From positions 62,001-126,000 of the forward strand of contig CAUEMA010000003.1 of NCBI GenBank assembly GCA_959018755.1: a stretch of DNA of 64,000 nt, written 5' to 3'. The first letter of the stretch is position 1; each line of letters opens with the position of its first letter. The stretch comes from an uncultured Collinsella sp. (GTDB lineage: Bacteria > Actinomycetota > Coriobacteriia > Coriobacteriales > Coriobacteriaceae). Under the pieces are notes generated by a model. The model worked only from the letters and a program-made list of their open reading frames with translations. It searched no databases and had not been told where the DNA came from. This document shows positions 8,009 through 16,149 of the stretch, in pieces. A program made the translations under genes and the position numbers.

Positions 8009-8063
8009 TCTCAATCTGTAACACCAGGCCCGATTTTGGCTGTCTAACTGTTACAGATTGAGA
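8009..8063. repeat. Palindromic repeat, CTGTAACA...TGTTACAG type
   Basis: TCTCAATCTGTAACA and TGTTACAGATTGAGA are exact inverses with a different 25-nt core from the neighbouring copies. Confidence 0.85.
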
Positions 8064-8077
8064 CAAACCGGGCCCAA

Positions 8078-8112
8078 GCCACCACAAAGGTGCCTGTCCC
8101 CTTTGTGGCGGC
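8078..8112. repeat. Palindromic repeat, CCACAAAGGTGCCTGTCCCC type
   Basis: GCCACCACAAAG pairs with CTTTGTGGCGGC around GTGCCTGTCC. Further copies are at 33548, 61166, 62033 and 62836. Confidence 0.85.
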
Positions 8113-8125
8113 TTGGACAGGCGGG

Positions 8126-8184
8126 TATCAAAAAGTGTCAGACGGGGCGGCTGCCGGGCACCTGCGCGCGAAAAGAAGTATCGG
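8126..8184. promoter_or_regulatory. Paired AAGTGTC boxes upstream of the first GH1 gene
   Basis: AAGTGTCAG (8133-8141) and AAGTATCGG (8176-8184) are 43 bp apart. The same pair at the same 43-bp distance precedes the second GH1 gene at 35618 and 35661, next to a RpiR regulator. Probable RpiR operator region. Confidence 0.55.
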
Positions 8185-8263
8185 CCTGCGCCGTTGCCGT
8201 TGAGCGGTACCCCGTTTGCAGGGATACTGAGCTTATGACAACAGCGTGCGAAAGGATTGATGC

Positions 8264-9694
8264 ATGGCTTTCCGTAATGACTTCCTGTGGGGCGGCGCGA
8301 CGGCTGCCAACCAGTGCGAGGGCGCCTATAACGTGGACGGCCGCGGCCTTGCCAACGTGGACGTGGCTCCGCACGGCCCCGAGCGCTATGCGGTGGTCTC
8401 CGGCCAGCGTAAGATGCTCGACTTCGAGGACGGCTATTACTATCCCGCGCAGACCGGCATCGATTTCTACCACCATTACAAGGAGGACATCGCTCTCTTT
8501 GCCGAGATGGGCTTTAAGACCTTCCGTATGAGCCTGGCTTGGACCCGCATCTTCCCCAACGGCGACGAGACCGAGCCCAACGAGGCTGGCCTGGCCTTCT
8601 ACGAGGATGTGTTCCGCGAGTGCCAGGCGCACGGCATCGAGCCGCTCGTGACTATCACGCACTTCGACTGCCCGATTCATCTCATCAAGGAGTACGGCGG
8701 CTGGCGCAACCGCAAGCTCATCGACTTCTACAAGAATCTCGCGACCACGATCTTTACCCGCTACAAGGGCCTGGTGAAGTACTGGCTCACCTTTAACGAG
8801 ATCAATATGATCTTGCACCTGCCGTTTATGGGTGCCGGCCTGGTCTTTGAGGAGGGCGAGAACAAGGAGGCCGTCGAGTACCTGGCCGCCCACAACGAGC
8901 TCGTCGCCAGCGCTTGGGCAACCAAGATTGCTCACGAGATCGACCCCGAGATCAAGATCGGCTGCATGCTCGCCGCAGGTAGCTACTACCCCTACAGCTG
9001 CCGTCCGGGCGATGTACGCCAGGCGCAGCTCGATAACCAGGACAACTACTTCTTCGTCGACGTCCAGAGCCGCGGCTACTATCCGGCCTATGCCGTCAAG
9101 AAGCTCGAGCGTCTAGGCATCGATGTGGGCATGACCGACGAGGACCGCGAGATCCTGGCCGCTAACACCGTCGACTTCATCAGCTTTAGCTATTACAGCA
9201 CCCGTTGCTCCGCCAGTGCCGATAACCCCGATGTCGAGCGCACCCAGGGCAACGCCTTTGCCGGTGCCAAGAATCCCTACCTGCAGGAGAGCCAGTGGGG
9301 CTGGGCCATCGATCCGCTGGGCTTCCGCATCACCCTTAACGACCTGTACGACCGTTATCAGAAGCCGCTGTTTGTGGTCGAGAACGGTCTGGGCGCCAAG
9401 GATGTTGTCGAGGAGGATGGCTCCATCAACGATGACTACCGTATCGACTATCTGCGCCAGCACATCGCCGCGATGCGCGACGCGGTGACCGAGGACGGCG
9501 TTGACCTGCTGGGCTACACCACCTGGGGCCCGATCGACCTGGTGTCTGCCGGCACGGGCGAGATGTCCAAGCGCTACGGCTTTATCTACGTCGATCGCGA
9601 CGATGCAGGCAACGGCACCCTCAAGCGCTCCAAGAAGAAGAGCTTCGACTGGTACAAGAAGGTTATTGCTTCTAATGGTGAGGACCTTTCCTAA
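8264..9694 (+). CDS. GH1 6-phospho-beta-glucosidase
   Basis: 476 residues, normal length for GH1. It hydrolyses phosphorylated beta-glucosides delivered by a PTS. Acid/base Glu179 is in LTFNEI, nucleophile Glu373 in VVENG, and the C-terminal SAGTGEMSKRYGFIYVD carries the Ser-Lys-Tyr pattern that holds the 6-phosphate. ATG 8264 follows AAAGG. About 60% of positions match the GH1 at 35748 by eye, so the two are paralogues with similar promoters. It is monocistronic, ended by a strong hairpin. Confidence 0.93.
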   Translation: MAFRNDFLWGGATAANQCEGAYNVDGRGLANVDVAPHGPERYAVVSGQRKMLDFEDGYYYPAQTGIDFYHHYKEDIALFAEMGFKTFRMSLAWTRIFPNGDETEPNEAGLAFYEDVFRECQAHGIEPLVTITHFDCPIHLIKEYGGWRNRKLIDFYKNLATTIFTRYKGLVKYWLTFNEINMILHLPFMGAGLVFEEGENKEAVEYLAAHNELVASAWATKIAHEIDPEIKIGCMLAAGSYYPYSCRPGDVRQAQLDNQDNYFFVDVQSRGYYPAYAVKKLERLGIDVGMTDEDREILAANTVDFISFSYYSTRCSASADNPDVERTQGNAFAGAKNPYLQESQWGWAIDPLGFRITLNDLYDRYQKPLFVVENGLGAKDVVEEDGSINDDYRIDYLRQHIAAMRDAVTEDGVDLLGYTTWGPIDLVSAGTGEMSKRYGFIYVDRDDAGNGTLKRSKKKSFDWYKKVIASNGEDLS

Positions 9695-9730
9695 GGAAGC
9701 TGAGACACTCAACTTCATAGCCTCCTAACC

Positions 9731-9769
9731 AAGGCGCCCGGCGAGCAGTTGATGTTCGCCGGGCGCCTT
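9731..9769. terminator. Terminator hairpin after GH1 gene
   Basis: AAGGCGCCCGGCGA and TCGCCGGGCGCCTT form a 14-bp perfect stem. There is no T-tract, so it may act as a bidirectional barrier. Confidence 0.65.
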
Positions 9770-9836
9770 GCCGTCTGCGGATTTTGGGACATGCGGCCCG
9801 CTTTTTCGATCCATCTGTCGGTACGCTAAAGGGACT

Positions 9837-11720
9837 ATGAGTACCCGCGAGCGACATATCGGCCACGCGGCCGCCCGGACCGCGCCGGTTGCGGATCCCA
9901 GGGGTGGCAGGCTCTTCGCCATGCCGCGATTCCTTGTTGGCATAACACATCAGGTGTACCGTCATCGCGTCTTTGCTATCGCCGGCGCCATCACCGCGCT
10001 GTTCCTCATGCTTTTGGCGGTCTTGCCGGCGCTGTTCGCCTTCGACCCCAAACTTTCTAACGCCGTGCCCGCCTATAGCAAGGTGTCCGAAGAGGTCGTG
10101 GATGCGCTCGCCCATTCGAGCTCTCTCCCGCTGCTTGTCGCCGCAATTGTATTTTCGATCTGGGGCGTATCGGTCTATCTGCGCTGTTTGGACTATGTGT
10201 TGCGTCGCCGCCTTGTGGCCATCGCCACCATCTGCGCCCTGTGGATGATCGAAGTCATTCTCAAGTACAAGTCGTTCACGCCGTTCTATGCCACCGTGCT
10301 GTGGTACCTGTACTACGTGCCCATGACGCTCATTCCGCTGCTCTACCAGCTCTGCGGCCTGCGCCTTGCGGGCCTGGAGCAACACCGCCTGGGTCGCCGC
10401 TACTGCGCTGCGCTGTGGATTGCGGCCATCCTGCTTATCGGATTTGTGCTCACCAACGATTTTCATCAGCAGGTCTTCCGCTTTGACCGTACAAGCGACA
10501 CCTGGAGTAACGATTACACGTACGGCTGGAGTTATTTTGTCGTTCTCGTGTGGACGGTCTTCGACTTCGTGGCCTTTTTTATCCTGGTTGGTCGGTCCTC
10601 GTCCTTTCGCATCCAGCGTTTCTCGGGCACGGCGGCGCTCGTACTGCTGGGTGGCGCATTCTTTGCCGTCTCGTATGCGTTGCGCGTGCCCTGGGCATGG
10701 AGGCTCAACTTTTCGCTCGTCTATTGCGTCCTGTGCGTGGTGGTGATGGAAATCTGTCTCGATTGCGGTGTCATTCCGTCGTATCACGACATCGCCGGCA
10801 TCTTCGACACCTTGCCGCTCGACCTCAAAGTCCTAACGCGCGACCTGCAGGAGGTCTATGCCACGCCAGTGTCAAAGCCAATGCCGGTAGGCGTGCGCGA
10901 GGAGTTGCGGATCCAGGAGCACGGCCGCGCCCATGCCTTTGCCGTGGCGTCCGATCCCAATGTGATGTACCGTGCCTTTCCGCTGCTGGGTGGATCGGCG
11001 CTGCTTGCCCAAGACGTGTCGGAGCTCAACGAGCTTAACCGTGAACTGGCACATCGTCGAATGGAGTTGCAGCGTCAAAACGAGCTGCTCGCCGCCGACT
11101 ACGACCTTAAGACGCATTTGGCAGATCAAGAGGCCGAGACCTTGCTGGTCCAAGACGTGGACCAGGCGCTTGCCCGCGCGCTCGAAGAGATGTACGACCT
11201 GCTGGGCTCGCTGCCACCGTTGACCGACGAAGCGTCTTCGCACGAGCGCTACCGCATGCTGCAGCGCGCCAAGATGCTCGTCGCCTATTGCAAGCGCAAG
11301 GGGTCGCTCACGTTGGCACAGCACGGGGAGAGCGGTTTTGATCGCGACCGCATTCAGCTCATCGCCAACGAGCTCGCAAGTGACCTGCGCACGATCGATG
11401 TCGATTGCGCCTCGATTATCGCCATACGGCGCCCGTTGCACGCCAGTACGGTAAGCGCCCTGTACGACTGCGTGTATGACTTTGCGTTTTTTGCCTACAC
11501 CACCGACCATCCGGCGCTTATGTATCACTTGGGCGACCATGACCGATGCAGTGTCGAGCTGCGCGCCACGCTTTTTTCCAACGATGATGAAGATCTTTCG
11601 CAGACGCTCGCTGCGCAAGAGCTCGAAAGCGCTCTGCAAGGGCGCAACGTGGCATACCGCCTTGAGGGCGAGCCCGGCCAGCTGCACATGATTGTCTTGA
11701 TGCCGAGGGCGGGTGAGTGA
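9837..11720 (+). CDS. Membrane sensor protein with degenerate histidine-kinase-like C terminus
   Basis: 627 residues from ATG 9837 (AAAGGG upstream). About seven hydrophobic spans occupy roughly residues 40-320 (for example GAITALFLMLLAVLPALF and TAALVLLGGAFFAVSYAL), like the 7TM N-terminal sensor domains of some kinases. A coiled coil with ELNRELAHRRMELQRQNELL follows, then a region resembling a dimerisation and ATPase domain ending in QLHMIVLMP. I cannot find a phosphoacceptor H-box, an N-box or glycine-rich ATP lid, so it is likely a pseudokinase. Its stop overlaps the next gene, a true histidine kinase, then a response regulator, so it probably senses a signal for that pair. Confidence 0.6.
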   Translation: MSTRERHIGHAAARTAPVADPRGGRLFAMPRFLVGITHQVYRHRVFAIAGAITALFLMLLAVLPALFAFDPKLSNAVPAYSKVSEEVVDALAHSSSLPLLVAAIVFSIWGVSVYLRCLDYVLRRRLVAIATICALWMIEVILKYKSFTPFYATVLWYLYYVPMTLIPLLYQLCGLRLAGLEQHRLGRRYCAALWIAAILLIGFVLTNDFHQQVFRFDRTSDTWSNDYTYGWSYFVVLVWTVFDFVAFFILVGRSSSFRIQRFSGTAALVLLGGAFFAVSYALRVPWAWRLNFSLVYCVLCVVVMEICLDCGVIPSYHDIAGIFDTLPLDLKVLTRDLQEVYATPVSKPMPVGVREELRIQEHGRAHAFAVASDPNVMYRAFPLLGGSALLAQDVSELNELNRELAHRRMELQRQNELLAADYDLKTHLADQEAETLLVQDVDQALARALEEMYDLLGSLPPLTDEASSHERYRMLQRAKMLVAYCKRKGSLTLAQHGESGFDRDRIQLIANELASDLRTIDVDCASIIAIRRPLHASTVSALYDCVYDFAFFAYTTDHPALMYHLGDHDRCSVELRATLFSNDDEDLSQTLAAQELESALQGRNVAYRLEGEPGQLHMIVLMPRAGE

Positions 11721-11722
11721 CG

Positions 11723-13216
11723 ATGCAGATTTCGCTCATTCTTCCCCAAATCGTTGCGCTCGATGTTGTCTTTGCCCTGGCTGCGTGCCTGCAGACGATC
11801 CACGTCCCGCTCATCGCATCGCGCCGCTCGCCCTATAACCGTAAGGTGATTTGCGCCTACGAGGCGAGCCTTGTGCTTCACCTGGTGGTTTCGGCGCTCA
11901 TCTTATTCGCGTCGTCTGGCTCGTATCTGGTGGCGCCGCTTGACGTTTGCGCCAGGGCAATGGGCGGAGCGTTGTGGCTCAATGCCGCAATCTTTGCCTA
12001 TGGCGTGGTACTTATGGTGCACTATCGTCGCCTCGTCATGCTGGCCGAACTGTTGCTTGTTGTCGCCGTTACACCACCGGTGGTTTTTGCCATGGGCTCG
12101 GCGTGGACCGTTGTCCTTATCACGGAGGGGGCGTTCTTCCTGTTCCGCTCCATCGCGGCGCTCTTGATGGACGTCCGTAACCGCCAGGAGGATATCACCA
12201 TGTTCTCGACGATCGAGACCATCAACGTGATTCCCGTGGGCATCCTGTATCTAGACCCGAGGGGCCGTCCGCTGCTCATGAACCGCTGCATGCGCAAAAA
12301 CCTCGTAGAGCTCCATATGCCCACCGACCTGGGCGACATGAGCAGCACGTGGAACGACCTGCGCAAACTTAGCATGCAAATGCCCGAAAGCAGCACTAAT
12401 CGCGCCCATATCGACCTTGATCGCTTTGGTAGGGATCGCGCCGTGGTCGAGATCTCTCCTTCCGAGATTCGTCTGTTCGTGCGTGACTCCGTTACGGTCT
12501 CGGGCCGTCCGTTCGAGCGCGTCGTCGGCCTGGACGTGACGGAATACGCACACGCCTACGACCGCCTGGCGCAAGCCAACCACCTGCTTGAGCTTGCGGG
12601 CCAAGAGCTCCAGGCCCAGATCGAAGAAGTTAAAAAGGTTGCCGACAATGCGGCCTACCTACGTATGCGTGCCCGCGTGCACGACGTGATCGGGCAGCGC
12701 CTGTCCATTCTTCATCGCTATTTGGAGGAGGGACGTCTGGACGATGAGTCGCTCGAGCAGATTGACCCGTTGCTGCGCTCAATCGCCGCCGATTTGCGCC
12801 GCGGCGGTGCTAGCGAGCCTGCAGAGCAGCTGGGTGATATCGTCCATGCTTTTGGCCTGGTGAGTGTGCAGATCGATGTTGAGGGTGCGCTGCCTGAGGA
12901 CGCGCGTGTTGCCGCCGCATTTTTGCAGATTATTCGCGAGGCCTCGACCAATGCCACCAAGCATGCGCAGGCGCATCGGGTCCATGTGCGCCTGTGGCGG
13001 GAGGGGGCGGATGCTGACGGCATCGCGCGCATGACGATTTCTAACGACGGGTCCCCGGCCCCCGTATCGTATCGCGAGGGAACGGGTATCCCAGGTATGA
13101 GGCATGTCGCACAAGATCTGGGTGGCAGCCTAAAGGTCCACGCCGCCCCGCCCTTTACGCTTGCGGTGTCCATTCCGCTTAACGCCAACGACACGTCCCA
13201 AAGGAGAAGCTCATGA
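11723..13216 (+). CDS. Membrane histidine kinase (NarL/DesK-type)
   Basis: 497 residues. Hydrophobic spans fill about residues 1-150, then a PAS-like linker, a coiled coil (ELAGQELQAQIEEVKKVADNAAYLRMRA), the H-box VHDVIGQRLSILHRY with phosphoacceptor near His319, the N-box IIREASTNATKHAQA near 403-417 and a G-box GTGIPGMRH near 453. That order is typical of HisKA_3 kinases paired with LuxR-type regulators. GTG 11717 overlaps the previous stop; ATG 11723 is the alternative and is used here. The stop overlaps the next ATG (ATGA), so the trio is translationally coupled. Confidence 0.87.
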   Translation: MQISLILPQIVALDVVFALAACLQTIHVPLIASRRSPYNRKVICAYEASLVLHLVVSALILFASSGSYLVAPLDVCARAMGGALWLNAAIFAYGVVLMVHYRRLVMLAELLLVVAVTPPVVFAMGSAWTVVLITEGAFFLFRSIAALLMDVRNRQEDITMFSTIETINVIPVGILYLDPRGRPLLMNRCMRKNLVELHMPTDLGDMSSTWNDLRKLSMQMPESSTNRAHIDLDRFGRDRAVVEISPSEIRLFVRDSVTVSGRPFERVVGLDVTEYAHAYDRLAQANHLLELAGQELQAQIEEVKKVADNAAYLRMRARVHDVIGQRLSILHRYLEEGRLDDESLEQIDPLLRSIAADLRRGGASEPAEQLGDIVHAFGLVSVQIDVEGALPEDARVAAAFLQIIREASTNATKHAQAHRVHVRLWREGADADGIARMTISNDGSPAPVSYREGTGIPGMRHVAQDLGGSLKVHAAPPFTLAVSIPLNANDTSQRRSS

Positions 13217-13833
13217 TCCGCGTCCTTATAGTCGAAGACCAGGCCATTCTGCGCGAGAGCCTGGCACGCTCCGTTGGTGACCAGCCCGATATGACCGTTG
13301 TTTCAGCCATCGCCGATGCCTCCGAGGCCTTGGGTGCCGCGCTCAAGGAGCGCCCGGACATGATACTGATGGACGTGTGCACCGAACACGATTCAAACGG
13401 CATCGTGGCGGCGGCGCGCATCAAGGAACGGCTGCCCGAGTGTCGCATCATTATCATGACCGGCATGCCCGAGATCACCTTTGTCGATCAGGCCCGCGAG
13501 GCGGGCGTCGATAGCTTTGTGTACAAGAACGTCGGTATCGACGAGCTGTTCGCCGTGATGCGCTCCACGCTGGCGGGCTATTGCACGTTTCCCAAGCCGC
13601 CCGAGAGCATTTTTTCGGGCACGGCGGCACTCGACGATGTCGAGCTGTCGATTTTGCGCCTCGCCTGCGAGGGCAAGAGCCGTCGCGAGATTGCGGCCGA
13701 GCTGTTTATGAGTGAGGGCACCATCAAGCGCCGCATTTCGGAGATCCTGAGCAAGACCGGCTACGACAACATCATGCGTCTTGCCGTGCATGCGGTGACC
13801 GAAGGCAGTATCGTTCCCAACATGGAGCGCTAA
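13213..13833 (+). CDS. Response regulator, NarL/FixJ family
   Basis: 206 residues. The receiver domain has the acidic pair EDQ near the N terminus, the phosphoacceptor Asp54 in ILMDVCTE, and Lys in FVYKNVG. The C terminus is a LuxR-type helix-turn-helix (LACEGKSRREIAAELFMSEGTIKRRISEIL). AAGGAGAAG precedes the ATG. It is the output of the sensor-kinase pair upstream. Targets cannot be read from the sequence; an autoregulated operon is likely. Confidence 0.93.
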   Translation: MIRVLIVEDQAILRESLARSVGDQPDMTVVSAIADASEALGAALKERPDMILMDVCTEHDSNGIVAAARIKERLPECRIIIMTGMPEITFVDQAREAGVDSFVYKNVGIDELFAVMRSTLAGYCTFPKPPESIFSGTAALDDVELSILRLACEGKSRREIAAELFMSEGTIKRRISEILSKTGYDNIMRLAVHAVTEGSIVPNMER

Positions 13834-13858
13834 CGCTCGTTGCGTATCGGCATAAAGC

Positions 13859-13893
13859 GGCGGGGCCGCAGGAGTATCTCCTGCGGCCCCGCC
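13859..13893. terminator. Bidirectional terminator hairpin between convergent genes
   Basis: GGCGGGGCCGCAGGAG and CTCCTGCGGCCCCGCC form a 16-bp perfect stem with a TAT loop, between the response regulator and the convergent lipoprotein gene. Confidence 0.75.
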
Positions 13894-13943
13894 TGACATG
13901 TGCGCGGATGTGTCCGCCAATCCGCGGCTGATGTTACGTGCCG

Positions 13944-14786
13944 CTACGCGATGGTTGCGCTGTAGGAGGCGACGTCCTCGTAGGAATCGGTCAGGTAGGC
14001 GTCGATGCCGATGGTCGTGTTGACGAGGTCGTCAAGGCTATCGAGCGTGCCCTTCGAGAAGGTGAATTCCTCGGTGGCGTTGGTGCCGGGCATCAGGTGA
14101 GCCGAGAACCAGGGTTCCTTCATGGTGCCGTTGACGTTGGTCTTGCCGGAAGGAGCGTAGAAGGTCAGGTCCTTGTCGCTCTTGTTGGTGATGTTGACGA
14201 CAAAGCCGATGTCGCCCCAGTCGTCCTTGAACTTCTCGGTGATGGTGATGGTGCACAGATCGTCATCGGCGACGGTGACGGCGGGGGAGATTTCGACACT
14301 CTGGACATCGTCGTCTTCGACGGCCTCATCGATCTCCTCTTCCTTCTCGGCCGCCTCGCGATCCTTCTTCACCGTACCGGACAGGTCCTTGTCGGACTTG
14401 GTAAAGACAAGATTGCCGTCATCTTCTTCGAGGATGAGTTTGCCGTCCTTGAGCTTCATGTCATGCGACTCGTCTTCGGCGGTGATGGTTACAGTGGTGG
14501 CGTCCTTTGCCTCCCATTTAAGGTCCATGACTTCAAGGAACAGGTCGAGGGCGCCTGTGCCGTCCTCATCGAGAATCAGGACGCAGTGGACACCCCAATC
14601 CTCGAGCATCTTCATGTACTCATCGGTCAGCTCTTCGCCCTCCAGGGTTCCACCCGAGAGTTCCCAGCTGCCGACGAAGTTGGCCTTGGGGTCTTTGCCG
14701 CCGCCGCTGCAGCCCGTCAGGGCAAAGGCGAGCGCCAGGACGCATGTCAGAAATGCGAGTACGGACCTTTTGAACGTTGTCTTCAT
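13944..14786 (-). CDS. Predicted lipoprotein
   Basis: 280 residues from ATG 14786, with AAAGGAGGA upstream. The N terminus is a signal peptide ending in the lipobox LTGCSGG, so the mature protein is lipid-anchored outside the membrane. FVGSWELSGGTLEGEELT and CVLILDEDGTGALDL resemble the lipocalin-like repeats of many Coriobacteria lipoproteins. A long acidic stretch (DREAAEKEEEIDEAVEDDD) links to a C-terminal beta-rich domain with VVNITNKSDKDLTFYA, as in DUF5067/FxLYD-like domains. It is monocistronic and convergent with the response regulator. Function unknown. Confidence 0.75.
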   Translation of the reverse strand: MKTTFKRSVLAFLTCVLALAFALTGCSGGGKDPKANFVGSWELSGGTLEGEELTDEYMKMLEDWGVHCVLILDEDGTGALDLFLEVMDLKWEAKDATTVTITAEDESHDMKLKDGKLILEEDDGNLVFTKSDKDLSGTVKKDREAAEKEEEIDEAVEDDDVQSVEISPAVTVADDDLCTITITEKFKDDWGDIGFVVNITNKSDKDLTFYAPSGKTNVNGTMKEPWFSAHLMPGTNATEEFTFSKGTLDSLDDLVNTTIGIDAYLTDSYEDVASYSATIA

Positions 14787-14825
14787 GGTGTCCTCCTTTA
14801 TCGAACGAAACCCATAGAAGCAAAT

Positions 14826-14846
14826 GCGGGGGTGGCGGACCCCCGC
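14826..14846 (-). terminator. Hairpin after the SPFH gene
   Basis: GCGGGGGT and ACCCCCGC form an 8-bp stem just downstream (leftward) of the SPFH stop, followed on the minus strand by ATTTG. Confidence 0.5.
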
Positions 14847-14865
14847 CAATTACCAGATAGAGGGG

Positions 14866-16101
14866 TTAGGGCCTGGGCGTTCCGCAGTTGCTGCAGAACT
14901 TGCCGCCGTTTTCGCTACCGCAGTTGGGGCAGAACCACTTGGCCGGTGCCGGGGCGGGTGCGGGGCTGCCGCATTCCGAGCAGAACTTGCCAGTGTTGGT
15001 GGCGCCGCAGCTGCAGGTCCATGCGCCGGCCGCAGGCGCGGCGGCGGGAGTCGGGGCGGGCGCCGGAGCCGGCTGCGGGGCGGCCTGCTGCTGTGCCTGG
15101 CCGGCGGCGAACAGCTGGCTGGCATTCATGCCGCCCATGCCGCCTGCCATGCCCATGCCCATAAAGCCGGCCATCGCACCGTTGGGGTTGGCGGCTGCCG
15201 CGCGCATCGCGTCGCTCTGGGCGCTGGCGATGTTGGCGGCTGCCATGGTGGGATCGCGCATGACTGCGGCCTTCTGCAGGTCCTTGATCATCTGCTCGTC
15301 TTCTTGCGAAGCGGCGATGGAGTTGACGCCAAAGCTCACGATCTCGACACCGCGCAGATCGCGCCAGTCGGCCGAGAGGACCTCGTTGAGCGCGCGGGCG
15401 AGCTCGGTGGTGTGACCGGGAATGGCGCTGTAACGAATGCCCATCTCCGAGATCTTGGCAAAGGCGGGCTGCAGAGCGGTGAGCAGCTCGGACTTAAGCT
15501 GGCTGTCGATCTTATCGCGCGTGTAGCTATCGGTCACGTTGCCGCACACGTTGGTGTAGAACAGCAGCGGGTTGGTGATACGGTACGAATACTCGCCGTT
15601 GCAGCGCACGGAGATGTCGACGTCCAGGCCAATGTTGTTGTCGACCACGCGGAAGGGCACGGGCGAGGCGGTGCCGTACTTGTTGCCGATGATCTCCTTG
15701 GTGTTGATGAAGTAGACGCGCTGGTCCTTGCCTGCATCGCCGCCAAAGGTAAAACGGCTGCCGATATTGGCGAACGTTTCCTTGATGGAGTCGCCCAGGT
15801 TGCCGCTGAAGACGCTCGGCTCGCTGCCGGTGTCAAAGACAAACTCGCCAGGCTCCAGCGCAACCTCGATGATCTTGCCGTTTTGCACCACGAGCATGCC
15901 CTGGCCGTCGTTGACGGCGATGACGGAGCCGTTGGAGATAACGTTGTCCTCGCCGCGCGTATTGGAGCTGCGGCCGCCGGTGCGCTTGCTGCCCTTGCAG
16001 GCCAAGACGTCAGCGGGCATCGATTCGCAATAGATAAATTCTTTCCACTGGTCGGCCATGACGCCGCCGGCAGCACCCAATCCAGCTTTCAAGAGTCCCA
16101 T
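14866..16101 (-). CDS. SPFH-domain protein with C-terminal zinc ribbons
   Basis: 411 residues. The N-terminal ~300 residues match the SPFH 'virion core protein' family (B. subtilis YdjI-like): DQWKEFIYCESMPADVL, a beta-rich core, and LKSELLTALQPAFAKISEMGIRYSAIPGH. A Met/Gly/Ala-rich linker and a Pro/Ala tract follow, then two zinc ribbons (WTCSCGATNTGKFCSECG and WFCPNCGSENGGKFCSNCG). Such proteins scaffold membrane-associated complexes. It ends a three-gene minus-strand operon with a membrane zinc-ribbon protein and a DUF4428 protein, as in B. subtilis ydjGHI, but PspA is not seen here. AGGAAGAT precedes the ATG. Confidence 0.85.
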   Translation of the reverse strand: MGLLKAGLGAAGGVMADQWKEFIYCESMPADVLACKGSKRTGGRSSNTRGEDNVISNGSVIAVNDGQGMLVVQNGKIIEVALEPGEFVFDTGSEPSVFSGNLGDSIKETFANIGSRFTFGGDAGKDQRVYFINTKEIIGNKYGTASPVPFRVVDNNIGLDVDISVRCNGEYSYRITNPLLFYTNVCGNVTDSYTRDKIDSQLKSELLTALQPAFAKISEMGIRYSAIPGHTTELARALNEVLSADWRDLRGVEIVSFGVNSIAASQEDEQMIKDLQKAAVMRDPTMAAANIASAQSDAMRAAAANPNGAMAGFMGMGMAGGMGGMNASQLFAAGQAQQQAAPQPAPAPAPTPAAAPAAGAWTCSCGATNTGKFCSECGSPAPAPAPAKWFCPNCGSENGGKFCSNCGTPRP

Positions 16102-16149
16102 GGTGATCTTCCTTTCTCGTCAAAGGCCAGGTGGTATTGGTCAGAATGG

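Noticed and set aside
9731..9769. Hairpin considered as a transcription antitermination (BglG-type) target
   Set aside because: It lies after the GH1 stop, not in its leader, and lacks the RAT consensus.
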